A stretch of DNA of 64,000 bases from Rhizobium leguminosarum (GCF_001679785.1 NZ_CP016286.1:806001-870000); one strand, 5' to 3'. Shown: positions 37,099-47,086, counted from the first letter of the stretch. Made by a program: numbers and translations. The notes: generated by a model not told the origin, from the letters alone.

Positions 37099-38376
37099 AT
37101 GAGCAAGGTCAGCGGCAGCAACGGCGGCGACTCCAAGAACACTCTTTATTGTTCGTTCTGCGGAAAGAGCCAGCACGAAGTCCGGAAACTGATTGCCGGA
37201 CCGACCGTCTTCATCTGCGATGAATGCGTCGAATTGTGCATGGACATCATCCGTGAGGAAAACAAGTCCTCGATGGTCAAGTCCCGCGACGGCGTTCCGA
37301 CGCCCCAGGACATCATCAAGGTCCTCGACGAATATGTCATCGGCCAGCGGCAGGCGAAGAAGATCCTGTCGGTAGCCGTACACAACCATTACAAGCGCCT
37401 GGCGCACGCCTCCAAGAACGGCGAAGTCGAGCTGGCGAAGTCGAACATCATGCTCGTCGGTCCGACCGGCTGCGGCAAAACTTATCTTGCCCAGACGCTT
37501 GCCCGCATCATCGACGTTCCCTTCACCATGGCTGATGCGACGACGCTGACCGAGGCCGGTTATGTCGGCGAGGATGTCGAAAACATCATCCTGAAGCTGC
37601 TGCAGTCGGCCGACTACAACGTCGAGCGTGCACAGCGCGGCATCGTCTACATCGACGAAGTCGACAAGATTTCGCGCAAGTCCGACAACCCCTCGATTAC
37701 CCGTGACGTCTCGGGCGAGGGCGTGCAGCAGGCGCTGCTGAAGATCATGGAAGGCACGGTCGCTTCCGTTCCGCCGCAGGGCGGCCGCAAGCACCCGCAG
37801 CAGGAATTCCTGCAGGTCGACACGACGAACATCCTGTTCATCTGCGGCGGCGCTTTTGCCGGCCTCGACAAGATCATCTCTGCCCGTGGCGAGAAGACCT
37901 CGATCGGCTTTGGCGCTAGCGTCAAGTCGCAGGATGACCGCCGCGTCGGCGAGGTTCTGCGCGAACTGGAGCCTGAAGATCTGGTCAAGTTCGGCCTGAT
38001 CCCTGAGTTCATCGGCCGCTTGCCGGTTCTGGCGACGCTCGAGGACCTCGATGAGGACGCGCTGATCCAGATCCTGTCCGAGCCGAAGAACGCGTTGATC
38101 AAGCAGTATCAGCGCCTGTTCGAGATGGAAGACGTGGAATTGAACTTCCACGAGGACGCTCTTCGCGAAATCGCCCGCAAGGCGATCGTGCGCAAGACCG
38201 GCGCCCGCGGCCTTCGCTCGATCATGGAGAAGATCCTGCTCGACACGATGTTCGAACTGCCGACGCTGGAAGGTGTGCGCGAGGTCGTCATCTCCGAGGA
38301 AGTGGTGCGCGGTTCGGCCCGTCCGCTTTACATCTATGCCGATCGCCAGGAAGAAAAAGCCAACGCTTCGGCGTGA
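37099..38376 (+). CDS. clpX: ATP-dependent Clp protease ATP-binding subunit ClpX
   Basis: The 425-residue unfoldase has the N-terminal C4 zinc-binding domain ([20 protein letters not shown] ... CDECVELC), Walker A ([16 protein letters not shown]), Walker B ([10 protein letters not shown]), the pore loop ([14 protein letters not shown]) and the sensor 2 region ([17 protein letters not shown]). It feeds substrates to ClpP. The start follows GGAAAGTGAT. A hairpin with a T-rich end lies downstream. Confidence 0.98.
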   Translation: MSKVSGSNGGDSKNTLYCSFCGKSQHEVRKLIAGPTVFICDECVELCMDIIREENKSSMVKSRDGVPTPQDIIKVLDEYVIGQRQAKKILSVAVHNHYKRLAHASKNGEVELAKSNIMLVGPTGCGKTYLAQTLARIIDVPFTMADATTLTEAGYVGEDVENIILKLLQSADYNVERAQRGIVYIDEVDKISRKSDNPSITRDVSGEGVQQALLKIMEGTVASVPPQGGRKHPQQEFLQVDTTNILFICGGAFAGLDKIISARGEKTSIGFGASVKSQDDRRVGEVLRELEPEDLVKFGLIPEFIGRLPVLATLEDLDEDALIQILSEPKNALIKQYQRLFEMEDVELNFHEDALREIARKAIVRKTGARGLRSIMEKILLDTMFELPTLEGVREVVISEEVVRGSARPLYIYADRQEEKANASA

Positions 38377-38401
38377 TCTTTACCGCTTTCGCGTGATTAT
38401 T

Positions 38402-38434
38402 TTGGGGGCTTGCCATAGGCAGGCCCCTTTCTAT
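38402..38434 (+). terminator. Terminator-like hairpin downstream of clpX
   Basis: Stem ggggcttgcc / ggcaggcccc with a 2-4 nt loop, followed by tttctattt, 26 bp past the clpX stop. Confidence 0.6.
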
Positions 38435-38780
38435 TTGAAAAACCATGCAAGGCACTGTTAGTATTTGCCCGTGGGAACCGAAATTGCCTTTGCCGATGTT
38501 GCGCAAGGGATCGTGCTTGGCAATGATGCAATGTTTCCGTAAGCCTCTTGCTGGTGTTTGTATTTTAGCCGGCTCGGAAGTGGTAAGCGCCGGTCCAGCC
38601 ACGCGCTTCATAGTGTTGGCGTTCCGTTGTAATAATGCCGTCACATCCGAGGGACGCGGGCGTTAGCGTGGCTTGAAAAGCGTAGTCAGAACCTCCACTT
38701 GTAGCAACAAGTGAGAGTGCCGGCCGGTCCCAAGCGGCCGTGCAGAGAGCCCGGCAACGGGACGATGGAAAGGACATAAA
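38435..38780. other. Long leader/intergenic region upstream of lon
   Basis: About 345 bp with no supported gene. It includes CTTGAAAAG at 38672 (possible heat-shock -35, but no matching -10 nearby) and a small perfect hairpin (cacttg / caagtg, 38696-38713) in the probable lon leader. Confidence 0.4.
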
Positions 38781-41198
38781 ATGACGAAGAAAACGTCTGT
38801 AGCGAGCAGCACTGCCTACCCTGTTCTGCCCCTGCGCGACATCGTGGTTTTCCCGCATATGATCGTGCCGCTGTTCGTCGGACGGGAAAAGTCGATCCGT
38901 GCGCTCGAAGAGGTCATGGGTTCCGACAAGCAGATCATGCTGGTGACGCAGATCAACGCCAGCGACGACGATCCGGATCCTTCCGCGATCCACAATGTCG
39001 GCACCGTGGCAAACGTGCTGCAGCTCTTGAAGCTGCCCGACGGCACCGTCAAGGTTCTGGTCGAAGGCCGCGCCCGCGCCGAGATCGACACCTATACCAG
39101 CCGTGAGGATTTCTATGAGGCGCTTGGCCATGTGCTCGAGGAGCCGCATGACGATCCGGTCGAACTGGAAGCCTTGTCGCGTTCGGTCGTCTCCGAATTC
39201 GAGAGCTACGTGAAGCTCAACAAGAAGATTTCGCCCGAAGTGGTCGGCGCCGCAAGCCAGATCGACGACTATTCCAAGCTCGCCGATACGGTCGCCTCGC
39301 ATCTGTCGATCAAGATCACCGAGAAGCAGGAGATGCTGGAAACCACCAGCGTCAAGCAGCGCCTCGAAAAGGCCCTCGGCTTCATGGAAGGCGAGATCTC
39401 GGTGCTGCAGGTCGAAAAGCGCATCCGCTCGCGCGTCAAGCGCCAGATGGAGAAGACTCAGCGCGAGTATTACCTCAATGAACAGATGAAGGCGATCCAG
39501 AAGGAACTCGGCGACGGCGAGGAAGGCCGCGACGAGATGAGCGAACTGGAAGAGCGCATCTCCAAGACCAAGCTGTCCAAGGAAGCCCGTGAAAAGGCCG
39601 ATGCGGAGCTGAAGAAGCTGCGCCAGATGAGCCCGATGTCGGCGGAAGCCACCGTCGTGCGCAATTATCTGGACTGGCTGCTCGGCATTCCCTGGGGCAA
39701 GAAGTCGAAGATCAAGGCCGATCTCAACAATGCCGAGAAGATCCTCGAAGCCGATCACTTCGGTCTCGACAAGGTCAAGGAGCGCATCGTCGAATATCTG
39801 GCCGTGCAGGCCCGTGCTACCAAGATCAAGGGCCCTATCCTCTGCCTCGTCGGCCCTCCGGGCGTCGGCAAGACCTCGCTCGCCCAGTCGATCGCCAAGG
39901 CGACCGGCCGTGAGTATGTCCGCATGGCGCTTGGCGGCGTTCGCGACGAAGCCGAAATCCGTGGTCACCGCCGCACCTATATCGGCTCGATGCCCGGCAA
40001 AGTCATCCAGTCGATGAAGAAGGCGAAGAAGTCCAACCCGCTGTTCCTGCTCGACGAAATCGACAAGCTCGGCCAGGACTATCGCGGCGATCCGTCTTCG
40101 GCTCTGCTCGAAGTGCTCGATCCGGCGCAGAACATGACCTTCATGGACCACTATCTGGAAGTCGAGTACGACCTGTCGGATGTGATGTTCATCACGACGG
40201 CGAATACACTGAATATTCCAGCGCCCCTGATGGATCGCATGGAGATCATCCGTATCGCCGGCTACACCGAGGATGAAAAGCGCGAGATCGCCAAGCGGCA
40301 CCTGCTGCCGAAGGCCATCAAGGAACATGCGTTGCAGCCGGAAGAATTCTCGGTCAGCGACGACGCCCTGATGGCGATCAGCCAGCAGTACACCCGCGAA
40401 GCCGGCGTCCGCAACTTCGAACGCGAACTGATGAAACTCGCCCGCAAGGCGGTCACCGAGATCATCAAGGGCAAGACGAAGGCCGTTCACGTGACGGCGG
40501 CCAACATCTCCGACTACCTGGGCGTCCCGCGCTTCCGCCATGGCGAAGCAGAGGGCGAGGATCAGGTCGGCGTCGTGACCGGTCTTGCCTGGACGGAAGT
40601 CGGTGGCGAGCTGCTGACCATCGAAGGCGTGATGATGCCGGGCAAGGGCCGCATGACGGTCACCGGCAATCTGAAGGAAGTCATGAAGGAATCGATCTCG
40701 GCAGCGGCCTCCTATGTCCGCTCGCGCGCTGTCGATTTCGGCATCGAGCCGCCGCGCTTCGACAAGAGCGACATCCACGTGCACGTGCCGGAAGGCGCGA
40801 CGCCGAAGGATGGCCCCTCGGCCGGCGTCGCCATGGCAACCGCGATCGTCTCGATCATGACCGGGATCCCGGTGGACAGGCATGTGGCCATGACCGGTGA
40901 AATCACCCTTCGCGGCCGTGTGCTGCCGATCGGCGGTCTCAAGGAAAAGTTGCTCGCAGCGCTTCGCGGCGGCATCAAGAAGGTGCTGATTCCGGAGGAA
41001 AACGCCAAGGACCTGGCGGAGATTCCTGATAACGTGAAGAACAACATGGAGATCATCCCGGTATCCCGCATGGGCGAGGTGATCAAGCATGCGTTGATCC
41101 GGCGGCCGGAGCCGATCGAATGGGACGGCACGGTGGAAACGCCGGTCATCGCAACGGTCGAAGGCCTCGATGAGACAGGCGCAACCATAGCGCATTGA
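38781..41198 (+). CDS. lon: ATP-dependent Lon protease
   Basis: The 805-residue protein has the LAN substrate-binding domain (PVLPLRDIVVFPHMIVPLFVGREKS), a coiled-coil region, an AAA+ module with Walker A (LVGPPGVGKTSLAQSIAKA) and Walker B (LFLLDEIDKLGQDYRGDP), and the C-terminal protease domain with the catalytic Ser in PKDGPSAGVAMATA and Lys in GGLKEKLLAALRGGIKKVL. It degrades damaged and regulatory proteins in the cytosol. The start follows GGAAAGGAC. A very strong terminator ends it. Confidence 0.99.
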   Translation: MTKKTSVASSTAYPVLPLRDIVVFPHMIVPLFVGREKSIRALEEVMGSDKQIMLVTQINASDDDPDPSAIHNVGTVANVLQLLKLPDGTVKVLVEGRARAEIDTYTSREDFYEALGHVLEEPHDDPVELEALSRSVVSEFESYVKLNKKISPEVVGAASQIDDYSKLADTVASHLSIKITEKQEMLETTSVKQRLEKALGFMEGEISVLQVEKRIRSRVKRQMEKTQREYYLNEQMKAIQKELGDGEEGRDEMSELEERISKTKLSKEAREKADAELKKLRQMSPMSAEATVVRNYLDWLLGIPWGKKSKIKADLNNAEKILEADHFGLDKVKERIVEYLAVQARATKIKGPILCLVGPPGVGKTSLAQSIAKATGREYVRMALGGVRDEAEIRGHRRTYIGSMPGKVIQSMKKAKKSNPLFLLDEIDKLGQDYRGDPSSALLEVLDPAQNMTFMDHYLEVEYDLSDVMFITTANTLNIPAPLMDRMEIIRIAGYTEDEKREIAKRHLLPKAIKEHALQPEEFSVSDDALMAISQQYTREAGVRNFERELMKLARKAVTEIIKGKTKAVHVTAANISDYLGVPRFRHGEAEGEDQVGVVTGLAWTEVGGELLTIEGVMMPGKGRMTVTGNLKEVMKESISAAASYVRSRAVDFGIEPPRFDKSDIHVHVPEGATPKDGPSAGVAMATAIVSIMTGIPVDRHVAMTGEITLRGRVLPIGGLKEKLLAALRGGIKKVLIPEENAKDLAEIPDNVKNNMEIIPVSRMGEVIKHALIRRPEPIEWDGTVETPVIATVEGLDETGATIAH

Positions 41199-41240
41199 GT
41201 GGCCTTTGCCACATTTATGCCCAATTGGCCCAAAACACGC

Positions 41241-41272
41241 AAAAAGGCTGGCGGAAACGCCAGCCTTTTTTG
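41241..41272. terminator. Rho-independent terminator of lon
   Basis: Stem aaaaaggctggcg / cgccagccttttt with a GAAA-type loop and T-run, 42 bp past the lon stop. The symmetry makes it potentially bidirectional. Confidence 0.9.
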
Positions 41273-41404
41273 TGAAAACGTCATGTAGACGCTTGCTTTT
41301 CCTTGATTTGCAGGGCTTTTGGGTTTTCGGCGGGCCTGATGAAACCTATTCTGCGCCTAGCTTACTTTTGAGTCGTTTCATACCATTTAGAAAGGGGTGG
41401 AAAC

Positions 41405-41680
41405 ATGAACAAGAATGAACTCGTGTCCGCAGTAGCCGAAAAGGCAGGACTGACGAAGTCTGACGCGGCTTCCGCTGTTGACGCGGTTTTTGACGTTGTC
41501 CAGGCTGAACTCAAGAACAAGGGCGACATCCGCCTCGCGGGTTTCGGCAGCTTCACCGTTTCTCATCGTGCCGCATCGAAGGGCCGTAACCCGTCGACGG
41601 GCGCTGAAGTCGACATTCCGGCTCGCAACGTTCCGAAATTCACGCCCGGCAAGGGCCTGAAGGACGCCGTCAACGGCTGA
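41405..41680 (+). CDS. hupB: DNA-binding protein HU
   Basis: The 91-residue histone-like protein has the HU fold: MNKNELVSAVAEKAGLTKSDAASAVDAVFDVVQAEL, the DNA-binding arm with RNPSTGAEVDIPARNVPKFTPGKGLKDAVNG. It bends and compacts DNA as a dimer. Its location downstream of lon is common in proteobacteria. The start follows AAGGGGTGGAAAC. Confidence 0.98.
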   Translation: MNKNELVSAVAEKAGLTKSDAASAVDAVFDVVQAELKNKGDIRLAGFGSFTVSHRAASKGRNPSTGAEVDIPARNVPKFTPGKGLKDAVNG

Positions 41681-41730
41681 TCTGAGATTATCCACCAGCC
41701 GGAAACGAGACCAGCTGTGCAGGATTTGAG

Positions 41731-41760
41731 AGGGGTTCGGCTTTGCCGAACCCCTTTTGC
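41731..41760 (+). terminator. Rho-independent terminator of hupB
   Basis: Stem aggggttcgg / ccgaacccct with loop ctttg and a T-rich end, 50 bp past the hupB stop. Confidence 0.9.
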
Positions 41761-41761
41761 T

Positions 41762-41878
41762 TTAGAGCATGATGCCGAAAAGTGTGAGCGGTTTTCGGAC
41801 GACATCATGCTCTACTTTTTGATTTAGATTCGGATTCAGATTTTAGGCCGATCCGGCCTAAAATCATCTGGATCTAGG
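41762..41878. repeat. RIME-like palindromic repeat, variant copy
   Basis: Contains agcatgatgccgaaaagtgt, a gcggttttcgg core and catcatgctct, followed by a second dyad (gattttaggcc / ggcctaaaatc) ending near ggatcta. The layout matches the repeats at 11575 and 46975 but the sequence is more diverged. Confidence 0.65.
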
Positions 41879-41920
41879 AGCACTTGCCGCCGCGCGGGCT
41901 TTGATCTACGACGTTTCTGT

Positions 41921-42068
41921 TCTCAGGGCGGGGTGAAACTCCCCACCGGCGGTAAGGGTTTCGGCTCGAGCCCGCGAGCGCCTTTCCCCGTGTCCAAGCG
42001 GGGGAGGGGTCAGCAGATCCGGTGCGATTCCGGAGCCGACGGTTAAAGTCCGGATGGAAGAGAATGAG
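41921..42068 (+). promoter_or_regulatory. FMN riboswitch (RFN element)
   Basis: All conserved RFN blocks are visible in order: agggcggggtgaaactcccc, ccaccggcggt, agcccgcgagcgcc, ggtcagcagatccggtg and ccgacggttaaagtccggatg. FMN binding should lower expression of the following transporter gene. About 90 bp between the aptamer and the ATG should hold the expression platform; whether it acts on transcription or translation is not decided. Confidence 0.96.
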
Positions 42069-42162
42069 CGTCGGTCGTGCGAGGGTGGGGATCCGCCATG
42101 TCGTTCGTGTCCGTGCCTCATGCGTCCTGATTTATGTTGGTCCCTGGTCACGGATGAAAGAC

Positions 42163-43061
42163 ATGAATCAGAATTCCCTTGCAGTCGAGCCGTCCCGCGC
42201 CGTTGTCGGCGCACTTTGGATGGTCCTTGCCGGCATTGCCTTTTCGCTTCTCAACGTCGTCACCCAATGGCTGACGATGAAGCTTGCCTTTCCCTCGGCG
42301 TCGGCAGCCTTCTGGCAATATGGCTTCGCCTTCCTGTTTTCGCTGCCGTTCCTGAAGAGGCTCGGCCTTGCAGCGATGTGCACACACTATCCCTGGCGCC
42401 ATCTTGCGCGCGTCGCGCTTGCCGCGCTCGGCGTCGAGGCTTGGGTTGCCGGCCTTGCCACGGTGCCGATCTGGCAGGCGATTGCACTGGTGATGACCTC
42501 GCCCTTCTTCATCATTCTGGGCGCCCGGCTATTTCTGGGTGAGCGTGTCGGCCCGGCCCGCTGGGCTGCGACGGCGGCGGGCTTCACCGGGGCGATGATC
42601 ATTCTGCAGCCATGGTCTGATGGTTTTGGCTGGGCGGCTCTCTTGCCTGTGCTTTCGGCGCTGCTGTGGGGCGGCTCGTCGCTGATCACCAAGAGCCTGA
42701 CAGGCATCGAACGGCCGGAGACGATCACCGTCTGGCTGCTCGTTCTGCTGACGCCGATAAATGGCGGGCTGGCGCTTGCGGCAGGTTTTGCAGTGCGACG
42801 GGTGCAACCCTTGCCCTGTTGCTGCTGGCGGGGCTGCTGACTGCCGTAGCGCAGTATTTCCTGACGCTCGCCTATGCTGCAGCCGATGCCGCCTACGTCC
42901 AGCCGTTCGACGATCTGAAGCTGCCGTTGAACGTGCTGGCCGGTTGGCTGTTCTTCGGTTATGCGCCGGCGGGCTACCTCTGGCTGGGAGCGGCTCTTAT
43001 TCTCTCCGCTTCTCTGTTCATCATGCGCAACGAGATGCGCCGGGAGCGGAAACTCGCCTGA
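42163..43061 (+). pseudogene. ribN: Riboflavin transporter RibN-like (EamA/DMT), frameshifted
   Basis: The first frame encodes about 210 residues of a DMT-type transporter (ALWMVLAGIAFSLLNVVTQWLTMKLAFPSASAAFWQYGFAF...), with the GLALAAGF segment near 42780. It then shifts and stops at 42840. A second frame resumes at about 42790 as ATLALLLLAGLLTAVAQYFLTLAYAAADAAYVQPFDDLKLPLNVLAGWLFFGYAP and runs to 43061. Together they make a normal ten-helix protein of about 300 residues. The FMN riboswitch upstream fits RibN, the rhizobial riboflavin importer. Starts 42154 and 42163 are both possible. The break may be a real mutation or a sequencing error. Confidence 0.8.
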
Positions 43062-43156
43062 CATGATCTGACGCAAAATGCCGCATCTGTCATGCCTCTG
43101 TCATGCCGCTCCCGCAGAAAACTCATGTTTCGAATGTTCGACACATGGGGGATTTC

Positions 43157-45355
43157 ATGACAATTTCATCGCGCAAGGCAGCGCTTGCTGCCGTGCTTCT
43201 CGCATCCGTTGCCTTCCCGGCCGCGGCCGAGCCGGTTTTCAACCGCATCGCTTCCTTCCCGGTCGCAGAGAACCTGCCGGTCGACAAGGACAAGCTGTCG
43301 GTGAGCTCCGCCGAGATCATCACCGCGACCGACGACGGCAACACGCTGATCTATAGCGACAGCCCGCTCGGCGCGATCGGCTTTATCGACATTACCGATG
43401 CCAAGGGCCCCAAGGCCGGCGGCGCGCTGATGATGGACGGCGAGCCGACTTCGGTCACCTCGAGCGCCGGCAAGGCGTTCGTTGCCGTCAACACCTCCGA
43501 AAGCAAGGCGAAGCCCTCGGGCCGTCTGGCGATCGTCGACGTGGCGAGCAAGAAGATCGAAAGCACGTGCGATCTCGGCGGTCAGCCGGATTCGATCGCC
43601 CTCAACAAGGACAAGACGCTCGGCGCCATAGCGATCGAAAACGAGCGCGACGAAGACGTCAATGACGGCAAGATCCCGCAGATGCCGGCCGGCGATCTCG
43701 TCGTCTTCCAGGTCAAGAACGGCACCGTCGATTGCGGCACCATCAAGCACGTGGCGCTGACCGGGCTTACCGGCGTCGCCCCGGAGGATCCGGAGCCGGA
43801 ATTCGTCGCCTTCAACAGCCTGAATGAGATTGCCCTGACGCTGCAGGAAAACAACGAGATCGTCATCATCGACGCCAACACGGCTGAAGTGAAGACGCAT
43901 TTCTCCGCCGGCAGCGTCGATCTCTCCGGTATCGACACCAAGCGTGACGGCGCCCTGAAATTCTCAGGCGAAGCCAAAGGCGTGCTGCGCGAGCCCGACG
44001 CCGTGAAGTGGCTGGACGACAACCGCCTCGTCGTCGCCAATGAAGGCGACTACCAGGGCGGCTCACGCGGCTTCACCATCTTCGACAAGACGGGCAAGCT
44101 TCTCTACGAATCGGGCGCTTCCTTCGAACGCGCCGTCGCCCATATCGGCCACTATCCGGAAAGCCGCTCGGGATCGAAGGGTGTCGAGCCCGAAGGCCTC
44201 GAAGCCGCCAAGTTCGGCGACATCAATTATTTCTTCCTGCTCGCCGAACGTGCCTCGGTCGTCGGCGTCTATAAGGATACCGGCGCCGATCCCGAACTCG
44301 TCCAGCTGCTGCCATCAGGCATTTCGCCGGAAGGCGCGATCGCCATTCCCGCCCGCAATCTCTTTGCGACCGCCAACGAGGTCGATCTCGGCAAGGATGG
44401 CGGCACGCGTTCGCATGTGATGATCTACGAGCGCTCGGAAGGCGAGAAGGCCTATCCGCAGATCGTTTCCGCCGAGAAGGACGGCAATCCGATCGGCTTT
44501 GCAGCCCTTTCGGGTCTCGCCGCCGTTCCGGGCAAACCGGGCATGCTCTACGCCGTCAGTGACAGCGTTCTGGGCTCGCAGCCGACGATCTACTCGATCG
44601 ATGCCAGCAAGAAGCCGGCCGTCATCATCGACGCCCTCGTCGTCAAGCGTGACGGCGCCCCGGCCCAGAAGCTCGACATCGAAGGCATCGCGGCTGCCGC
44701 CGATGGCTCCTTCTGGCTCGCCTCGGAAGGCTACAGCGAGCGTCTCGTCCCGCACGCCCTCTACAACGTCAATGCCAAGGGCGACATCAGGGCCGAGATC
44801 GCCCTGCCGAAGGAGCTCGTCGCCAACGAAATCCGCTACGGCTTCGAAGGCGTGACCATTGTCGGTACCGGCGACGACATCACGCTCTGGATGGCGGTCC
44901 AGCGTGAGTGGAGCGACGACGAGAAGGGCTTCGTCAAGCTCGTCTCCTACAATCCGAAGAAGAAGGAATGGGGTGCCGTTCGCTATCCGCTCGACAAGAC
45001 GGAAAGCGGCTGGGTCGGCCTGTCGGAAATCTCGGCTCAGGGCGACAGCGTTTACATCATCGAGCGCGACAATCTCGTCGGCGATGCCGCCAGGCTGAAG
45101 AAGCTCTACAAGGTGGCGATATCGGAGCTGAAGCCCGCCAAGCTCGGCGGCGAGTTGCCGGTCGTCAAGAAGACCGAAGCCCATGACTTCCTCGGTGAGC
45201 TGAAGTCTGCCACCAACGGCTATGTGCTGGACAAGCTCGAAGGCTTCACTTTCGACGCGTCGGGCAAGCCCTACGCGGTCACCGACAATGACGGCGTCAG
45301 CGACTCCTCCGGCGAGACCCTGTTCTTCCCGGTCGACCTGACCGCCACGAACTGA
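43157..45355 (+). CDS. Secreted esterase-like protein of the phytase family
   Basis: The 732-residue protein has a signal peptide (MTISSRKAALAAVLLASVAFPAAA) and a large beta-rich region with propeller-like repeats (EIITATDDGNTLIYSDSPLGAIGFIDI, SGRLAIVDVASKKIES, EFVAFNSLNEIALTLQENNEIVIIDA). The C-terminal half has the esterase-like-activity-of-phytase pattern (DIEGIAAAADGSFWLASEGYSERLVPHALYNV, then YGFEGVTIVG and LDKLEGFTFDASGKPYAVTDNDGVSDSSGET). It should be periplasmic or secreted; the substrate is unknown, though a phosphoester is inferred from the family. ATG 43157 is chosen with GGGG upstream. Confidence 0.85.
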   Translation: MTISSRKAALAAVLLASVAFPAAAEPVFNRIASFPVAENLPVDKDKLSVSSAEIITATDDGNTLIYSDSPLGAIGFIDITDAKGPKAGGALMMDGEPTSVTSSAGKAFVAVNTSESKAKPSGRLAIVDVASKKIESTCDLGGQPDSIALNKDKTLGAIAIENERDEDVNDGKIPQMPAGDLVVFQVKNGTVDCGTIKHVALTGLTGVAPEDPEPEFVAFNSLNEIALTLQENNEIVIIDANTAEVKTHFSAGSVDLSGIDTKRDGALKFSGEAKGVLREPDAVKWLDDNRLVVANEGDYQGGSRGFTIFDKTGKLLYESGASFERAVAHIGHYPESRSGSKGVEPEGLEAAKFGDINYFFLLAERASVVGVYKDTGADPELVQLLPSGISPEGAIAIPARNLFATANEVDLGKDGGTRSHVMIYERSEGEKAYPQIVSAEKDGNPIGFAALSGLAAVPGKPGMLYAVSDSVLGSQPTIYSIDASKKPAVIIDALVVKRDGAPAQKLDIEGIAAAADGSFWLASEGYSERLVPHALYNVNAKGDIRAEIALPKELVANEIRYGFEGVTIVGTGDDITLWMAVQREWSDDEKGFVKLVSYNPKKKEWGAVRYPLDKTESGWVGLSEISAQGDSVYIIERDNLVGDAARLKKLYKVAISELKPAKLGGELPVVKKTEAHDFLGELKSATNGYVLDKLEGFTFDASGKPYAVTDNDGVSDSSGETLFFPVDLTATN

Positions 45356-45378
45356 GCTTCTGATAGTTACACGACAGA

Positions 45379-45412
45379 AAAATGGCCGGGCGAAAACCCG
45401 GCCATTTTGCCT
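45379..45412. terminator. Bidirectional terminator between the esterase-like and aldo/keto reductase genes
   Basis: Perfect stem aaaatggccggg / cccggccatttt with loop cgaaaa, positioned between two convergent genes. Confidence 0.88.
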
Positions 45413-45444
45413 TTCGGCCATTTGCATTTTGGAATATCGATAGC

Positions 45445-46431
45445 CTACCAGCGCTGGTGCACATGCGGCGCGATCAGCCGCTCATAGATCTCGCGCGTTG
45501 CCGCCATGACATCGGCTGACAGCGGCGCAAGGTCGGCGGCAGCCGCGTTGGCCCTGGCCTGCTCGGCATTGCGGGCGCCGGGGATGACGACGGTGACAGC
45601 GTCGCTCATCAGAATCCAGCGGAGCGCGAAGGCAGCCATGGTCGTGCCCTCGGGCACCAGCTTGCGCACCTCTTCCACCGCCTGCAGGCCGACCTCGAAG
45701 GGAACGCCGGCAAAGGTCTCGCCGACATCGAAGGCCTCGCCGTTGCGGTTGAAATTGCGGTGGTCGTCGCTGGCAAAATGTGTGTCCCGGGTGATCTTGC
45801 CGGAGAGAAGACCGCTGGCGAGCGGCACACGGGCGATGATCGCCACATTCCTGCGGCGCGCTTCCTGGAAGAAGAGGTGGTCGGGGCGCTGGCGGAAGAT
45901 GTTGTAGATGATCTGGATGCTGACGACGCCGGGATATTCGATCGCCTTCAGCCCGTCTTCGACCTTTTCGACGCTGACACCGTAACCCTTGATCTTGCCG
46001 GCCTTCTGCAGCGCGTTCAGGCCCTCGAAGACCTCAGGCTGGTAAAGCACTTCGCGCGGCGGGCAGTGGAGCTGCACGAGGTCGAGGCTGTCGACGGCAA
46101 GATTCGCCAGGCTGCGGTCGATGAAGCCTTCAAGATTAGCCTTGGTGTAGCCTTCGGCGACATGCGGGTTGAGGCGGCGGCCCGCCTTGGTGGCGACCAT
46201 CGGGCGTTCGCCACCGCGCGTCTTCAGCACGTCGGCAATGATTTTTTCAGAGCGGCCATCGCCATAGACATCGGCCGTATCGATGAATGTCATGCCGGCA
46301 TCGAGCGCGGCATTCAGCGCCGCGCGCCCGTCGGCCTCGCTGACATCACCCCAGGAGCCGCCGATCTGCCATGCGCCGAAGCCGACATTGGTGACGGTGA
46401 AGGGCATGCGGCCAAAAGCATGGTGTTTCAT
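45445..46431 (-). CDS. Aldo/keto reductase
   Basis: The 328-residue NADPH-dependent (beta/alpha)8 barrel has the family signature GMTFIDTADVYGDGRSEKIIADVLK with catalytic Asp and Tyr, the Lys in MVATKAGRR and the His in DLVQLHCPP. The C-terminal cofactor region reads AVTVVIPGARNAEQARANAAA. It reduces carbonyl substrates in the cytosol; the natural substrate cannot be read off. GGAGGATTTTTC precedes the ATG. It diverges from a cupin gene. Confidence 0.95.
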   Translation of the reverse strand: MKHHAFGRMPFTVTNVGFGAWQIGGSWGDVSEADGRAALNAALDAGMTFIDTADVYGDGRSEKIIADVLKTRGGERPMVATKAGRRLNPHVAEGYTKANLEGFIDRSLANLAVDSLDLVQLHCPPREVLYQPEVFEGLNALQKAGKIKGYGVSVEKVEDGLKAIEYPGVVSIQIIYNIFRQRPDHLFFQEARRRNVAIIARVPLASGLLSGKITRDTHFASDDHRNFNRNGEAFDVGETFAGVPFEVGLQAVEEVRKLVPEGTTMAAFALRWILMSDAVTVVIPGARNAEQARANAAAADLAPLSADVMAATREIYERLIAPHVHQRW

Positions 46432-46575
46432 GAAAAATCCTCCGTAGGTGAAAGGTGTTGGAATTATCAGTCGGGTGAGTCCGCAGCAATTGCCGATCCA
46501 GCTTTGATTGGTCGCCTCGATGAAATATCGTCGCGATATAGGGCTTCAACCGCAATCAATGGAAAAGGAAAGATC

Positions 46576-46977
46576 ATGGAGATCAAACCCGTCGGCTCTC
46601 GCTCCTCGACGAAGCCACCGGCCGACTATTTCACCGGCACCGTTCGCCAGGATCCGCTGATGGAAACGCCGGCGCCGGCACGGGTGAGGGCGGTCTCCGT
46701 CACCTTCGAACCCGGCGCCCGCACGGCCTGGCATACGCATCCGCTCGGCCAGACGCTGATCGTGACATCAGGCAAGGGCCTCGCTCAGAGTTGGGGTGGG
46801 GACATCCGCGAGATCCGTGCCGGCGATACCGTCTGGTTCGCGCCGGGCGAAAAACATTGGCACGGTGCTGCCCCGGATACGGCGATGACGCACATCGCCA
46901 TTCATGAGGCGCTGGACGGCAATCACGTCGACTGGATGGAAAAGGTCAGCGACGAGCAATATTCCGGCCAGGCGTAA
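46576..46977 (+). CDS. Cupin domain protein
   Basis: The 133-residue protein is a small cupin with both metal-binding motifs: VTFEPGARTAWHTHPLGQTLIVTSGKGLAQSWGG (H-x-H, with downstream Glu/Gln position) and GDTVWFAPGEKHWHGAAPDTAMTHIAIHE. This pattern is typical of the carboxymuconolactone-decarboxylase-associated or quercetinase-like small cupins. The start at 46576 follows GGAAAAGGAAAG. Its stop codon overlaps a RIME-like repeat. The substrate is unknown. Confidence 0.9.
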   Translation: MEIKPVGSRSSTKPPADYFTGTVRQDPLMETPAPARVRAVSVTFEPGARTAWHTHPLGQTLIVTSGKGLAQSWGGDIREIRAGDTVWFAPGEKHWHGAAPDTAMTHIAIHEALDGNHVDWMEKVSDEQYSGQA

Positions 46978-47080
46978 AGCATGTCACGCAAAAGTGTGCA
47001 GCGGTTTTGCGGTGAAGACATGCGCAAGACCAAAGACCTAAAGCGTGTGAAGCGAATCTGAAAGATCGCGCCGCGCTTTA
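46975..47080. repeat. RIME-like palindromic intergenic repeat, full copy
   Basis: About 106 bp from taaagcatgtcacgcaaaag to gcgccgcgcttta, closely matching 11575-11680 throughout. The cupin stop codon lies at its left edge, so this copy, like the other, sits against a stop codon. Confidence 0.85.
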
Positions 47081-47086
47081 GACTGA

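Noticed and set aside
38672..38700. Heat-shock promoter of lon
   Set aside because: CTTGAAAAG is present, but no acceptable -10 sequence is found at the right distance.
38565..41195. 876-residue minus-strand open frame across lon
   Set aside because: It mirrors the lon gene, whose protein is unmistakable, and has antisense-type composition.
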